In this document: positions 43,052-52,286 of the stretch, in pieces
Numbering within the stretch: the first letter of the stretch is position 1
How the letters are laid out: each line of letters begins with the position of its first letter
NCBI GenBank assembly: GCA_021730905.1
Contig: JAKFYK010000002.1
Location: 1-64,000, forward strand
DNA from: Betaproteobacteria bacterium
Lineage (GTDB): Bacteria; Pseudomonadota; Gammaproteobacteria; Burkholderiales; SG8-41
Length of the DNA stretch: 64,000 nucleotides
Direction of reading: 5' to 3'
The notes under the pieces: generated by a model
Told to the model about the DNA's origin: nothing
The model's input: the letters and a program-made list of their open reading frames with translations, nothing else
The model's database searches: none
Position numbers and translations under genes: made by a program

Positions 43052-44017
43052 TCAGGCGGCCAGTGCGCCGCCGCAACTCGAACCTTGTCCTGCGGTGCAG
43101 CCGTAGCAATGGTCTTTGACGACGATGGGATTGTTGGCAATATCCGCGCCCATCAGTTCACGCAAATGCGTGCGCGGTTTGTTTTTCCATGCGATCGGCA
43201 GGCCGAGCATCTGGTTGAAATCGCAATCGTAAACAAAGCCGCGCCAATCCACCGACAGCAGCGAGCGGCACATCACTGATTCAAGATTTTGGGGCTGATA
43301 GGCGTTTTTCAGCAGATCCATGTAGTGCTCGAAGTTGCCTTTTGAAATTAAAGTGCTGCCGAAGCGCTGTATCGGCATGTTGGTCAGCACATACAGTTCG
43401 CTGAAAACGATGCCGAACTGTTCGCCCAGGTGCTGGCGATAATCGGTCTCAAGCGGGGCCTGCGCCGGCGGCAGCGCGGGGCCTTGGGGGTTGTACACGA
43501 GATTCAGCGTGAGTCCTGTCCCGGGCTTGCCATAGCCTTTTGCATTGAGCAGTTGCAGCGCGCGGATGCTTGCCTCGAACACGCCCTTGCCGCGTTGCTG
43601 GTCGACATTTTGTTCGAGATAACACGGCAGCGATGCCACAATATCCACGCTGTTGTCGCGCAGGAAATCCGCGAGACCTTCCTGGCCGGGCTCATGCAGA
43701 ATGGTGAGATTGCAGCGATCGATCACGCGCACGCCGATGTCGCGCGCGGCATCGACCAGCATGCGAAAGTGCGGGTTCAACTCCGGCGCGCCGCCGGTGA
43801 TGTCGAGCGTGGCGATTTCCGTTGATTCGAGAAATGCGATAACTTCAAGTACCGTCTCGCGGCTCATCGCCTCGGTGCGCGTGGGGCCGGCGTTGACGTG
43901 GCAGTGCAGACAACTTTGATTGCATTTGTAGCCCAGGTTAACTTGCAGCGTGTCGAGCCGGTTACGGCGTATGGCGGGAAAGTCGCTGACTTCCATCAAC
44001 GGCAGGGTGGCGTGCAT
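43052..44017 (-). CDS. arsS: Arsenosugar biosynthesis radical SAM protein ArsS
   Basis: ArsS is a radical SAM enzyme that attaches the 5'-deoxyadenosyl group to dimethylarsenite in arsenosugar synthesis. The 321-residue protein has the cluster motif C32-x3-C36-x2-C39 (CNQSCLHC), the GGAPELNPHF segment, and the C-terminal Cys-rich tail HCYGCTAGQGSSCGG (C304, C307, C315). Some members of this family carry selenocysteine in the tail; this copy uses cysteine and stops at TGA after LAA. ArsM, the methylating partner, is not in this window. Confidence 0.95.
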   Translation of the reverse strand: MHATLPLMEVSDFPAIRRNRLDTLQVNLGYKCNQSCLHCHVNAGPTRTEAMSRETVLEVIAFLESTEIATLDITGGAPELNPHFRMLVDAARDIGVRVIDRCNLTILHEPGQEGLADFLRDNSVDIVASLPCYLEQNVDQQRGKGVFEASIRALQLLNAKGYGKPGTGLTLNLVYNPQGPALPPAQAPLETDYRQHLGEQFGIVFSELYVLTNMPIQRFGSTLISKGNFEHYMDLLKNAYQPQNLESVMCRSLLSVDWRGFVYDCDFNQMLGLPIAWKNKPRTHLRELMGADIANNPIVVKDHCYGCTAGQGSSCGGALAA

Positions 44018-44129
44018 CTATCGATCTCCAGTGACTTGTTATTTTGCCGACGGCTGGCCGCGCCCGCATGGTTTTGTCGAAGCGGTGCGTGCTTCCTTTC
44101 ACATTTTCGCCTAACTCAATGTGGATAAC

Positions 44130-44155
44130 GTAAATATTTGTTTTTAAAGTAAATT
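44130..44155 (+). repeat. AT-rich repeat, copy 9
   Basis: This reads GTAAATATTTGTTTTTAAAG with a GTAAATT tail. It lies in the 212-base gap between arsS (upstream part) and the bufferin operon end, where no gene is visible. Confidence 0.7.
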
Positions 44156-44229
44156 CTCATACAACAATTCTGGGTAGTGACACTGAGTTGAGGCCGGATG
44201 TTGACGTGTTGATGTGATATGGCGGCAGC

Positions 44230-45030
44230 TCATGGAGATTTGCGTGCGCGCGTGATGCTCATGCGGTTGAAAGCGCCGGCACGCAGCAGTGTCGCCATCA
44301 GTTGTTGAAGATCAACATCGGATTGCGCGTTCCGCGCGGCAGCGGCTGCTTGCGACAGTGTTCCTCCGCTGGCGCATTGATCGAGAAACGCGCAGCCCGC
44401 GGCGTCCAGTGCAATCCATTCGACAACGCCGTGCGTGCGTGTGAGTAATGCGCCCTCGGCTTTCCATTCGGGTTCCCAGATTTCGCTATCGGCAACATCG
44501 ACCGCGCGATTGCGCGACCAGATGTTGAATACCGGCGCGTCCGCAAACCACGCCCAGCGTGCCGCCGCGTGCAGATAGAGCACTGCCGTGGCGAGTTTTT
44601 CGGGCGCGAGATGGGCGATCACGGCAGCTTCGAGCGCGGTTTCGTCACGCGCGATGTGCGACTCGGTCCACAGGCGGTCGAGTTGCGCGACACCGGGCAA
44701 ATACGGCAAATCACGCGCGGGCTCGAAACGCGCGAGAAATGCGGATAACGACGTGCCATAGCGTACCAGCGCGGGATCATCCGGCGGCGTTTCGCGAACA
44801 TAGACCGCGGCGGCGGCACGAAACCATTCCTCGCCGGTGAGCCGCGCCACTGCGGGGTAATTGGCTTGCAGCGCGTCGATACAGCCTTTCATGAGCGTGT
44901 TGCGGTACACCGAAAAGCCGGGTTGCGCGGCCAGTGAGTCGATGTTTTTCGGTGCGATGCCGCTGTGTTTTTGCGGCGCCATCAACGACTGTGCAAAGCC
45001 GTTCTGAAATTCCGATAGCGCGGGCATCAC
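44230..45030 (-). CDS. BufC/HvfC family protein (DUF2063)
   Basis: This 266-residue protein carries an N-terminal DUF2063 domain (QNGFAQSLMAPQ, YRNTLMKGCIDALQANYPAVARLTGEEWF) that serves as partner of the DUF692 oxidase in bufferin maturation. The C-terminal half is less conserved and rich in alanine. It overlaps the DUF692 gene by four bases (ATGA), so the two form a complex. In the known bufferin pathway the B-C complex modifies cysteines of the precursor peptide. Confidence 0.9.
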   Translation of the reverse strand: MMPALSEFQNGFAQSLMAPQKHSGIAPKNIDSLAAQPGFSVYRNTLMKGCIDALQANYPAVARLTGEEWFRAAAAVYVRETPPDDPALVRYGTSLSAFLARFEPARDLPYLPGVAQLDRLWTESHIARDETALEAAVIAHLAPEKLATAVLYLHAAARWAWFADAPVFNIWSRNRAVDVADSEIWEPEWKAEGALLTRTHGVVEWIALDAAGCAFLDQCASGGTLSQAAAAARNAQSDVDLQQLMATLLRAGAFNRMSITRARKSP

Positions 45031-45866
45031 GCGGCTTTCGCGAGCGGTTCGGTGAGAATAGCTGCTGCTCTGTCGCGTTCATCGAGCAACGCGTCGAACG
45101 CCGGCAGATTATCGTCGCGCTCAATCAGAGTCGGGCGCGGGCCGATGCGCCGGATGAGCCGTTCATACAACGCCCACACCTCGGCGCTTACCGGCGCGTC
45201 ATGGCTGTCGATCAACAGCTCGGCGCCGAGATTGGGGTCTTGCGTATGTCCAGCCAGATGAATTTCCATGATCGCGTTGGCGGGAAAGGTATCCACGTAA
45301 TGCGCGGCGTCAAACTTCAGATTGCGCGCGCTGACATAAACGTTGTTGACATCAAGCAGCAGGCCGCAGCCGGTGCGACGCGTGAGCTCCGCAAGAAAAT
45401 CGATCTCGCTCCATTCGTGGCCGTCAATTGTCAGATAGTGCGACGGGTTTTCGATGGCGATGGGGCGTTTAAGAACATCCTGTGTAATGGAAATATTGTC
45501 GGCGATGCGCGCCAGCGCCTGGTGCGTGCGCGGAAACGGCAACAGGTCGGGATGATAAGCACCGTTCCAGAACGACCACGCCAGATGTTCCGACACCAGT
45601 GCCGGTTGGATGCGGCGCGTGAGGTCGGCAAGCCGCGCTAGATGCACCGTGTCGGGCGGTGCATCGGCGGCCAGCGACAGCGAAACGCCATGCAGTGAAA
45701 TCGCATGGCGTTCGCGTATCGTTTCCAGCCACGCGAGGCGCGGGCCGCCGGCCACGAGATAATTTTCCGGATGCACCTCGAACCACAACCCCTGCGCAGG
45801 ACAGGCGAGGGTCGCATCATAGTGTTGCGGCTTGAGGCCGACGCCGGCGGTGAGGGCTGTGGTCAT
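45027..45866 (-). CDS. BufB/HvfB multinuclear non-haem iron oxidase (DUF692, MNIO)
   Basis: This 279-residue TIM-barrel enzyme of the MNIO family modifies cysteine residues of a ribosomal peptide. The iron-binding histidines and acids are visible in WFEVHPENYLV, LHGVSLSL, VSEHLAWSF, ENPSHYL, LLLDVNNVYVSA and IMEIHLAGHT. It lies between the precursor gene (46 bases upstream) and the DUF2063 gene. The product is predicted to be a copper-binding bufferin. Confidence 0.93.
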   Translation of the reverse strand: MTTALTAGVGLKPQHYDATLACPAQGLWFEVHPENYLVAGGPRLAWLETIRERHAISLHGVSLSLAADAPPDTVHLARLADLTRRIQPALVSEHLAWSFWNGAYHPDLLPFPRTHQALARIADNISITQDVLKRPIAIENPSHYLTIDGHEWSEIDFLAELTRRTGCGLLLDVNNVYVSARNLKFDAAHYVDTFPANAIMEIHLAGHTQDPNLGAELLIDSHDAPVSAEVWALYERLIRRIGPRPTLIERDDNLPAFDALLDERDRAAAILTEPLAKAA

Positions 45867-45912
45867 GTTGACGAGGTAAATCGAGGTAACCAGGTAACAA
45901 TGAGCGCGAAGC

Positions 45913-46215
45913 TTACATCTTGGTTTTTTTATCCATCATGACCGGCGTAAGCGAACCCATGCCGGTAGGCGTTTTCATGGTGGCGCAACTGCCCTTGGCG
46001 ACATATTTCCAGTCGGCGCCCTGGTAATCCACTTTGGAAGTGCCGGCGCAACTCGTGCCGGGGCCGGCAGCGCAATCGTTCTTGCCGGCCATCGATATGC
46101 CGTAGCAACGTTCTTTTTCGCCTTTGATGGAAGCGCCTTTGTCCTGCGCGAGTGCGGCGCCGGATACGAGTGCCGCAAGCGCGGCGGCAGTGACAGCCAA
46201 TGGAAGTGATTTCAT
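45913..46215 (-). CDS. Bufferin precursor peptide, BufA1 type (DUF2282)
   Basis: This 100-residue exported peptide has a signal sequence ([19 protein letters not shown], cleavage after ALA). The mature part carries the four conserved cysteines in [21 protein letters not shown] and GSCATM, the DUF2282 pattern. In bufferins these cysteines are converted by MNIO enzymes to copper-chelating heterocycles that protect the periplasm. It is the first gene of the operon and is driven by the SigF-like promoter at 46283-46308. The start at 46215 follows CGGAG. Confidence 0.92.
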   Translation of the reverse strand: MKSLPLAVTAAALAALVSGAALAQDKGASIKGEKERCYGISMAGKNDCAAGPGTSCAGTSKVDYQGADWKYVAKGSCATMKTPTGMGSLTPVMMDKKTKM

Positions 46216-46282
46216 ATTTGAACTCCGGTGAATTAAGGATGTGAGCCGAACGTCGTAAATGGAACGTGCGGTCAAAAGGTAA

Positions 46283-46308
46283 TTCGATGCGCATAGCCGA
46301 AAGGTTAC
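46283..46308 (-). promoter_or_regulatory. SigF-like ECF promoter of the bufferin operon
   Basis: On the minus strand GTAACC (46308-46303) is followed by a 16-base spacer and CGAA (46286-46283), about 67 bases before the bufferin start. This equals the GTAACC-N16-CGAA consensus of the copper-responsive SigF regulon described in Caulobacter. The same spacing occurs in the divergent promoter of the sigma gene. Confidence 0.8.
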
Positions 46309-46348
46309 AGGTCGGGCACAATGCGGTCTGAAATTTTTTCCATCTGCT

Positions 46349-46375
46349 GTAACCAAGTGATGCAATCCAACGAAT
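46349..46375 (+). promoter_or_regulatory. SigF-like ECF promoter of the sigma factor gene (autoregulation)
   Basis: GTAACC (46349-46354), a 16-base spacer and CGAAT (46371-46375) lie 15 bases before the GTG start of the sigma gene. The identity of motif and spacing with the divergent promoter predicts that the sigma factor controls both its own gene and the bufferin operon. Confidence 0.8.
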
Positions 46376-46390
46376 AAAGAGAGAGGCCGC

Positions 46391-46942
46391 GTGAGCGCAA
46401 GCGCAAGTGAAAATCGGCTGCGGGAGTTGTTGTTGCGCGGATTGGCCGGCGAGAACGCGGCTTATCATCAATTTTTGCAGGATTTGAGTGGGTTTTTGCG
46501 CGCTTTTCTGAGGGGGCGGCTCGCGCGGTTGCCCGATGAGGTGGAGGATCTGGTGCAGGAGACATTGCTGGCCGTACATAATCAGCGCCACACCTACGAC
46601 GCGTCACAGCCGCTGACGGCGTGGGTGTACGCCATCGCGCGTTACAAGATGGTGGATATGCTGAGGCGTCACGCCGTGCGCGGCGCGTTGCATGATCCGC
46701 TGGATGACGAGTTGGCGATTTTTGCCGCGCCGGACAACGACGCGGGCGATGCGCGACGCGATCTGGCGATGCTGCTGGCGCAGTTGCCCGATGGCCAGCG
46801 CTTGTCGATACAACACATGAAACTGGAAGGACGTTCCGTGGTGGAAGCCGCGCGGCTCACCGGCATGTCCGAATCGGCGGTTAAAGTGGCGGTGCATCGC
46901 GGCCTTAAAAAACTGGCGTTGCTGATCAGGAGCAGTTCATGA
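46391..46942 (+). CDS. ECF sigma factor, SigF-like
   Basis: This 183-residue RNA polymerase sigma factor of the extracytoplasmic-function type has region 2 ([40 protein letters not shown]) and region 4 ([31 protein letters not shown]). It starts with GTG at 46391 after GAGAGG. It overlaps the anti-sigma gene by four bases. In Caulobacter the SigF/NrsF pair senses copper and controls bufferin genes; the divergent bufferin operon and matched promoters here fit that circuit. Confidence 0.93.
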   Translation: MSASASENRLRELLLRGLAGENAAYHQFLQDLSGFLRAFLRGRLARLPDEVEDLVQETLLAVHNQRHTYDASQPLTAWVYAIARYKMVDMLRRHAVRGALHDPLDDELAIFAAPDNDAGDARRDLAMLLAQLPDGQRLSIQHMKLEGRSVVEAARLTGMSESAVKVAVHRGLKKLALLIRSSS

Positions 46943-47580
46943 AAACCGATGATCTGATCGGCATGCTGGCTGGCGGCACGCCGGCCGTCGAAACGGATAG
47001 TTTCAGACGCCGTTACGTGACGGCGCTGGGCTGGGGTGCGTTCGGTACGCTGCTGCTGATGACGATCTGGCTCGGCGTGCGGCGTGATATCGCTGCCGCT
47101 GCGCTGCTGCCGATGTTCTGGGTAAAGCTGGCGTTTCCCGCTGCATTGCTCGCAGGCGCGCTGATGGCTGCGCTGCGCATGTCGCGTCCGGGTGTGCGTC
47201 TGGGACGCGCGCCGCTGGCAATCGCAGCACCGGTGCTGGCGATGTGGCTGCTGGCGGTGGTGGTGCTGCTGGGCGCCTCGCCTGAAATCCGGAATCAGCT
47301 GGTGTTTGGTATTTCGTGGACGGTCTGCCCATTCTACATAGCGACCTTGTCGGCGCCTGCATTCGTTGCTGCATTATGGGCGATGAAGGGGCTCGCGCCG
47401 ACGCGCCCGGTGCTGGCCGGCGCTGCTTCGGGATTGCTCGCGGGTGCGCTCGGCGCGCTGGCGTACTCGCTGTACTGTCCGGAAATGGCTGCGCCGTTTC
47501 TCGGCATCTGGTATTTGCTCGGCATGCTGATACCGGCGGTTGCGGGCGGCGTGCTGGGGCCCTGGTTATTGCGCTGGTAA
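46939..47580 (+). CDS. NrsF-like membrane anti-sigma factor (DUF1109)
   Basis: This 213-residue inner-membrane protein of the DUF1109/NrsF family has six predicted helices after a short cytoplasmic N-terminus ([17 protein letters not shown]). The two periplasmic-side cysteines in SWTVCPFYI and LYCPEMA are positions that in NrsF are needed for metal or oxidation sensing and release of SigF. It is translationally coupled to the sigma gene (ATGA overlap). Confidence 0.92.
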   Translation: MKTDDLIGMLAGGTPAVETDSFRRRYVTALGWGAFGTLLLMTIWLGVRRDIAAAALLPMFWVKLAFPAALLAGALMAALRMSRPGVRLGRAPLAIAAPVLAMWLLAVVVLLGASPEIRNQLVFGISWTVCPFYIATLSAPAFVAALWAMKGLAPTRPVLAGAASGLLAGALGALAYSLYCPEMAAPFLGIWYLLGMLIPAVAGGVLGPWLLRW

Positions 47581-47607
47581 GTCGAGGCGTTTTTACAGGA
47601 GATACTC

Positions 47608-47754
47608 ATGTTCGAATGGTTCGCAAAAAACTGGGGATGGTTTCTGGTTGGCATCGTGTTTGCCGGCTATTTCGCTTTTTATGTGCTGGCGATGCGCGAG
47701 CAGCGCACGTCGGAGAATCCCGGCAAGCCGCGGCTGCCGTGTGATCGCTGCTGA
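47608..47754 (+). CDS. 48-residue single-helix membrane protein with C-terminal CxxC
   Basis: This short gene has a good ribosome site (AGGAG, 47597-47601) before the ATG at 47608 and directly follows the anti-sigma gene (27 bases). The product has one membrane helix (WGWFLVGIVFAGYFAFYVLA) flanked by FEWFAKN and a basic stretch, and it ends in PCDRC. The final CxxC could bind copper or be redox-active. I do not recognise a family. Its place after the sigma/anti-sigma pair suggests it belongs to the copper-stress unit. Confidence 0.7.
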   Translation: MFEWFAKNWGWFLVGIVFAGYFAFYVLAMREQRTSENPGKPRLPCDRC

Positions 47755-47809
47755 ACATTGAAACATCAGCACGGAAGATTTTCTTTATCCATAAAATAAG
47801 GATTACAAC

Positions 47810-48259
47810 ATGCGATTCCTGAGATGCGCGGCGATGATGTTGATTGCGGTCACGACCAACGTCAGCGCGGCCGACGGATTGATCGAGGTCAAAAGCGCCT
47901 ACGGTGTTTACGAAACCATTACGCGCTTCGAGACCGCGGCGAAGGAGCGCAAGCTGATTATTTTTCTGCGTGTCGATCACGCGGCGGGCGCGCAAAAAAT
48001 CGGCAAGACCCTGCGGCCCACCGAGTTGCTGATCTTCGGTAATCCGCAGGGCGGCACACCGCTGATGGAATGCGCGCAATCGGCGGGCATTGATCTGCCG
48101 CTGAAAGCGCTGGCGTGGGAAGACGCGTCAGGGCAAGTGTGGCTCGGCTATAACGATCCGCAATTTCTCGCTGCGCGCCACGGTGCGAAAGACTGCGGGC
48201 CGGTCGCGCAGGGATTGCGCAAGGCGCTGGAAGGGCTGGCTACTGCGGCGACAAAGTAG
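47810..48259 (+). CDS. DUF302 family exported protein
   Basis: This 149-residue periplasmic protein has a signal peptide (ends NVSAA) and one DUF302 domain, with FETAAKERKLIIFLRVDHAAGAQKIG, LRPTELLIFGNPQGGTPLM and LPLKALAWEDASGQVWLGYNDP. The fold is known from structural studies of small alpha/beta proteins; no activity is assigned. It follows the SigF unit by 55 bases, so a stress-related role is possible. Confidence 0.88.
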   Translation: MRFLRCAAMMLIAVTTNVSAADGLIEVKSAYGVYETITRFETAAKERKLIIFLRVDHAAGAQKIGKTLRPTELLIFGNPQGGTPLMECAQSAGIDLPLKALAWEDASGQVWLGYNDPQFLAARHGAKDCGPVAQGLRKALEGLATAATK

Positions 48260-48612
48260 CGCGTGTATCAGTGCGGCGCCCAATGGCGAACTCATAATAA
48301 GTATCTGTTATTAAACAATAATTTAAACTTTCTATGCAGTGATTTTTTGTGCTCTCCTATGTGTGGCGTGGCGCACGCAACGCGTACCAAGCACCGCGCG
48401 CAAAGCCATGCCGCTGGGATTGCTGGTGATTTCACGACGGCAACGCACTTGTTGAACTTGCCGGGCTAACACAATTGCGGTAGTCAGCGTTGTGCGATAT
48501 CGCGCACGCGACGGACACGCGGCCGTTTCATTGACCGCAAACCGCTGATTGCGCTACCCTTTCGTTTTACCTGCATCCCGCCGCTGCATCCCGCGCGGGA
48601 CTTCATCATTTC
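48260..48612. other. Intergenic region before xseB
   Basis: It holds copy 10 of the AT-rich repeat and an AT-rich patch, then GC-rich sequence without a supported gene. The xseB promoter is expected near its right end. Reading frames here lack homology or ribosome sites. Confidence 0.55.
48297..48326 (+). repeat. AT-rich repeat, copy 10
   Basis: This reads ATAAGTATCTGTTATTAAAC and continues AATAATTTAA, the extended form also seen in copies 3 and 11. It lies 38 bases after the DUF302 stop. Confidence 0.7.
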
Positions 48613-48840
48613 ATGTCCAAAACCACCAAAGCCCCGACTTTTGAGTCCGCGCTCGCCGAACTGGAGGAGATAGTCTCGGACATGGAGGCTGGCCAGTTGC
48701 CGCTGGAAAAATCGCTCGCGGCGTATAAGCGCGGAGCTGAATTGTTGAAGTTTTGTCAGTCCGCTTTGCAGGATGCGCAACAACAGGTGAAGATACTCGA
48801 AGACGGTGTGCTGAAAAACTTCGGCGCGACCGGGCAGTGA
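48613..48840 (+). CDS. xseB: Exodeoxyribonuclease VII small subunit
   Basis: XseB binds XseA to form exonuclease VII, which degrades single-stranded DNA. The 75-residue protein has the family pattern FESALAELEEIVSDMEAGQLPLE and LAAYKRGAELLKFCQ. It begins the xseB-ispA-dxs run, as in many proteobacteria. The large subunit xseA is not in this window. Confidence 0.96.
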   Translation: MSKTTKAPTFESALAELEEIVSDMEAGQLPLEKSLAAYKRGAELLKFCQSALQDAQQQVKILEDGVLKNFGATGQ

Positions 48841-48844
48841 CATC

Positions 48845-49744
48845 GTGAGCCATCAGACTGATTTCCAGGCTTGGGCCGCGGCCGGCCAGAACCGTATTGA
48901 AGCCGTGCTGCACCAACTATTGCCCGCGCCGGAGATCGCGCCGCAACGCCTGCATCAGGCGATGCGCTATGCAGTGCTGGGTGGCGGCAAGCGTGTGCGG
49001 CCGTTGCTGGCTTTGGCAGCGGGGGAACTGTCGCAGGCCGATGCGGAGCGTGTGGCGCTGGCCGGCGCGGCGGTTGAGATCATTCACGCGTATTCACTGG
49101 TGCACGATGATTTACCGTGCATGGATGACGATGTGCTGCGGCGGGGCAAGCCCACCTGCCACGTCGAATACGACGAACCGACGGCGTTGCTCGTTGGCGA
49201 CGCGCTGCAAAGCCTCGCCTTTCAGGTGATGGCCGAATACAAACTGTGCGATGATGCCACGGTGCAGCTTGAAATGACGAAGTTGCTGGCTGCTGCCGCG
49301 GGCTCGCGAGGCATGGCAGGCGGGCAGGCAATTGATCTTGAATCGGTGGGCAAGGTGCTCAGCGTGCCAGAACTGGAATTCATGCATGTGCACAAGACCG
49401 GGGCGATCATACGCGCCGCGGCGTTGCTGGGGCTCAAGTGCGGCGTGCCGCTGGGCGCGCACGAGTACGCGAAGGCGGACACGTTTGCCAAGCTGATAGG
49501 TCTTGCATTTCAGGTGGTCGACGATGTGCTGGATGCGGACGCTACCACGGCGACGCTGGGCAAAACCGCGGGTAAAGACGCGCAGCAGGGCAAGCCGACG
49601 TATGTGAGTTCCATGGGTTTGGTTCGCGCCAGGACATTTGCCGAAGAGCTGCGTCAGGAAGCAATGAAAGCGCTCGACGGTTTTGGCGAACGCACGCTGC
49701 GCCTGCGGCAACTCGCAGACTTTATCGTTTTGCGGAAATTCTGA
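48845..49744 (+). CDS. ispA: Farnesyl diphosphate synthase (geranyltranstransferase)
   Basis: IspA condenses dimethylallyl/geranyl diphosphate with isopentenyl diphosphate to farnesyl diphosphate. The 299-residue protein shows the first aspartate-rich motif DDLPCMDDD and the second DDVLD (as VVDDVLD), plus GGKRVRPLL. It begins with GTG 4 bases after xseB and its stop overlaps the dxs ATG by one base. Confidence 0.97.
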   Translation: MSHQTDFQAWAAAGQNRIEAVLHQLLPAPEIAPQRLHQAMRYAVLGGGKRVRPLLALAAGELSQADAERVALAGAAVEIIHAYSLVHDDLPCMDDDVLRRGKPTCHVEYDEPTALLVGDALQSLAFQVMAEYKLCDDATVQLEMTKLLAAAAGSRGMAGGQAIDLESVGKVLSVPELEFMHVHKTGAIIRAAALLGLKCGVPLGAHEYAKADTFAKLIGLAFQVVDDVLDADATTATLGKTAGKDAQQGKPTYVSSMGLVRARTFAEELRQEAMKALDGFGERTLRLRQLADFIVLRKF

Positions 49745-51603
49745 TGTACGAACTGCTGAAAATGGTCGATTCGCCGCAAGCCTTGCGCCAGCTTGAGCGC
49801 AGCCAGTTGCACCGGCTTGCGGGTGAACTGCGGCAATACCTGATCGACTCGGTGAGCCAGACCGGCGGCCATCTATCGTCGAATCTGGGCACAGTGGAAC
49901 TGACCATCGCGCTGCATTACGTATTCAACACGCCGCACGACCGGCTGGTGTGGGACGTCGGACATCAGACCTACGGCCACAAAATACTCACTGGCCGGCG
50001 CGAGCGCATGAACACCCTGCGCATGTGGCAGGGGCTTTCGGGCTTTCCGCAGCGCACCGAATCGGAATACGACACCTTTGGCACGGCACATTCGAGCACA
50101 TCGATCAGTGCGGCCCTGGGCATGGCCGTGGCATCCAAACTGGCGGGTGTGCCACGCCAGGCGGTGGCGATCATTGGCGATGGCGCGATGACGGCGGGCA
50201 TGGCGTTCGAGGCGCTGAACAACGCGGGCGACATGGATGTCGATCTGCTGGTGATCCTCAACGACAACGACATGTCGATTTCGCCGCCGGTGGGCGCACT
50301 GAACAAGTATCTCGCCAAACTCATGTCGGGCCGCTTCTATTCCAAGGCCAAGGGGCTGGGGCAAAAAGTGCTGGGCGATATTGCGCGTCGTGCCGAAGAA
50401 CACGTCAAGGGCATGGTGACGCCGAGTACCATGTTCGAGGAATTCGGCTTCAACTACATCGGTCCGATAGACGGGCACGACCTCGACGCCCTGTTGCCGA
50501 CCTTGCATAACATTAAAAAACTGAAGGGGCCGCAGTTCTTGCATGTGGTAACGCGCAAAGGGCAGGGTTACAAACTCGCGGAAGTCGATCCGGTGCTGTA
50601 TCACGGCGTATCTAAATTCGATTCCGCCAATGGCATTGTCGGCGGAAAATCGGGTGGAAAACCCGCTTATACGCAGGTGTTCGGCGAATGGCTGTGCGCG
50701 ATGGCCGCGCACGACAAACGGCTGGTGGGCATCACGCCCGCGATGCGCGAAGGCTCTGGCATGGTGCAGTTTGCGGCGCAGTTTCCCGACCGCTATTTTG
50801 ACGCCGGCATCGCGGAGCAGCACGCGGTGACCTTTGCGGCGGGCCTTGCGTGCGACGGCGCGAAGCCGGTGCTGGCGATTTACTCGACGTTTCTGCAGCG
50901 CGGCTTTGACCAATTGATACATGATGTGCAGATACAGAATCTCCCGGTGGTGTTCGCGCTCGATCGCGCGGGGCTGGTCGGCGCCGACGGCGCCACGCAC
51001 CACGGCAGTTTCGATCTGTCATATCTGCGCTGCCTGCCCAACATGACGGTGATGACACCGTCGGACGAAAACGAGTGCTGGCAAATGCTGACCACGGCGT
51101 TCCAGATGAATACACCGGCAGCGGTGCGCTATCCTCGCGGGGTGGGGCCCGGTGCAAGGATAGAGCGTGATTTCAAGACTTTGCCTGTGGGCAAGGGTGA
51201 ACTGCGGCGGCAGGGTGTGAAGATCGCGATTCTGAGTTTCGGTTCGATGCTCGCGCCGGCACTGGCGGTGGCGGACGAACTGAATGCAACCGTTGCCAAC
51301 ATGCGCTTTGTCAAACCCCTGGATCGCGAACTGGTATTGTCGCTCGCTGATACGCATGAACTGCTGGTGACGGCGGAAGAAAACGTGGTGATGGGCGGCG
51401 CCGGCAGCGCGGTACTGGAGGTGTTGCAGCAAAATCGCCGCAATGCGTCGGTGCTGCAATTGGGGTTGCCGGATCGGTTCATTGATCAGGGAGATCCGGC
51501 ACTACAGCTTGCGGCGTGCGGTCTGGACAAGGCAGGTTTGTTGCGGGCGATTCGTGAGCGTATCGGCGCCCGCGTTGAACTGCAGGCAGTCGTCAACAAA
51601 TAA
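49744..51603 (+). CDS. dxs: 1-deoxy-D-xylulose-5-phosphate synthase
   Basis: Dxs makes 1-deoxy-D-xylulose 5-phosphate from pyruvate and glyceraldehyde 3-phosphate with thiamine diphosphate. The 619-residue protein has normal length. The ThDP motif [18 protein letters not shown]...LNDNDMS, the transketolase-type [17 protein letters not shown] and [15 protein letters not shown] are present. It starts on the overlap with the ispA stop. Confidence 0.98.
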   Translation: MYELLKMVDSPQALRQLERSQLHRLAGELRQYLIDSVSQTGGHLSSNLGTVELTIALHYVFNTPHDRLVWDVGHQTYGHKILTGRRERMNTLRMWQGLSGFPQRTESEYDTFGTAHSSTSISAALGMAVASKLAGVPRQAVAIIGDGAMTAGMAFEALNNAGDMDVDLLVILNDNDMSISPPVGALNKYLAKLMSGRFYSKAKGLGQKVLGDIARRAEEHVKGMVTPSTMFEEFGFNYIGPIDGHDLDALLPTLHNIKKLKGPQFLHVVTRKGQGYKLAEVDPVLYHGVSKFDSANGIVGGKSGGKPAYTQVFGEWLCAMAAHDKRLVGITPAMREGSGMVQFAAQFPDRYFDAGIAEQHAVTFAAGLACDGAKPVLAIYSTFLQRGFDQLIHDVQIQNLPVVFALDRAGLVGADGATHHGSFDLSYLRCLPNMTVMTPSDENECWQMLTTAFQMNTPAAVRYPRGVGPGARIERDFKTLPVGKGELRRQGVKIAILSFGSMLAPALAVADELNATVANMRFVKPLDRELVLSLADTHELLVTAEENVVMGGAGSAVLEVLQQNRRNASVLQLGLPDRFIDQGDPALQLAACGLDKAGLLRAIRERIGARVELQAVVNK

Positions 51604-51627
51604 TCTGACGTATAAACCGGGGCACGA

Positions 51628-52251
51628 ATGCCAAACAAACGCAAGATGGTGGATGATGATGATATCCAAGGCTACACCAAGATCGATCATTATCATCCGG
51701 TGACGGTGAAGCGTGTGGCGGAAAAGTATCGCACGATACTCAAGGACATCGGCGAGAACCCGGAGCGCGAAGGGTTACTGAAGACGCCAGAGCGCGTTGC
51801 CAAGGCGCTGCATTTTCTCACGCACGGTTACGATCTTGATCCGGCGGAGATTCTGCGGTCTGCGATGTTCTCCGAGGAATACTCGCAGATGGTGATCGTC
51901 AAAGACATCGAAATTTATTCCATGTGCGAGCACCATCTGCTGCCGTTTTTCGGCAAGGCGCATGTCGCTTACATTCCCAATGGGCATATTGTAGGGTTAT
52001 CGAAGATTCCTCGTGTGGTGGATGCCTACGCGCGGCGCCTGCAGGTGCAGGAGCGGTTGACTATGGAGGTGCGCAATTGTATCCAGGACACGTTGCAGCC
52101 GCTCGGCGTGGCGGTGGTGATCGAGGCCAAGCACATGTGCATGGTCATGCGCGGCATCCAGAAACAAAATTCGATTGCGACGACATCGGCGTTTACCGGT
52201 GAATTCAACAGCGAGAAAACGCGTGCAGAATTCCTGCGTTTGATCCAGTGA
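51628..52251 (+). CDS. folE: GTP cyclohydrolase I
   Basis: FolE opens GTP to 7,8-dihydroneopterin triphosphate, the first step of folate synthesis. The 207-residue protein has the zinc residues of [11 protein letters not shown] and KHMCMVMRG, and the GTP-binding segment [24 protein letters not shown] nonstandard N-terminal stretch of about 20 residues is rich in Asp and Lys. It follows dxs by 24 bases. Confidence 0.97.
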   Translation: MPNKRKMVDDDDIQGYTKIDHYHPVTVKRVAEKYRTILKDIGENPEREGLLKTPERVAKALHFLTHGYDLDPAEILRSAMFSEEYSQMVIVKDIEIYSMCEHHLLPFFGKAHVAYIPNGHIVGLSKIPRVVDAYARRLQVQERLTMEVRNCIQDTLQPLGVAVVIEAKHMCMVMRGIQKQNSIATTSAFTGEFNSEKTRAEFLRLIQ

Positions 52252-52286
52252 ACCCATGAAGCCTGCATCCAGCAGGGAGGGGTTGC

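Noticed and set aside
43049-43060. The terminal TGA of arsS as selenocysteine
   Set aside because: The Cys-rich tail is already complete before it and the reading after it (ACATTGTC...) has no homology.
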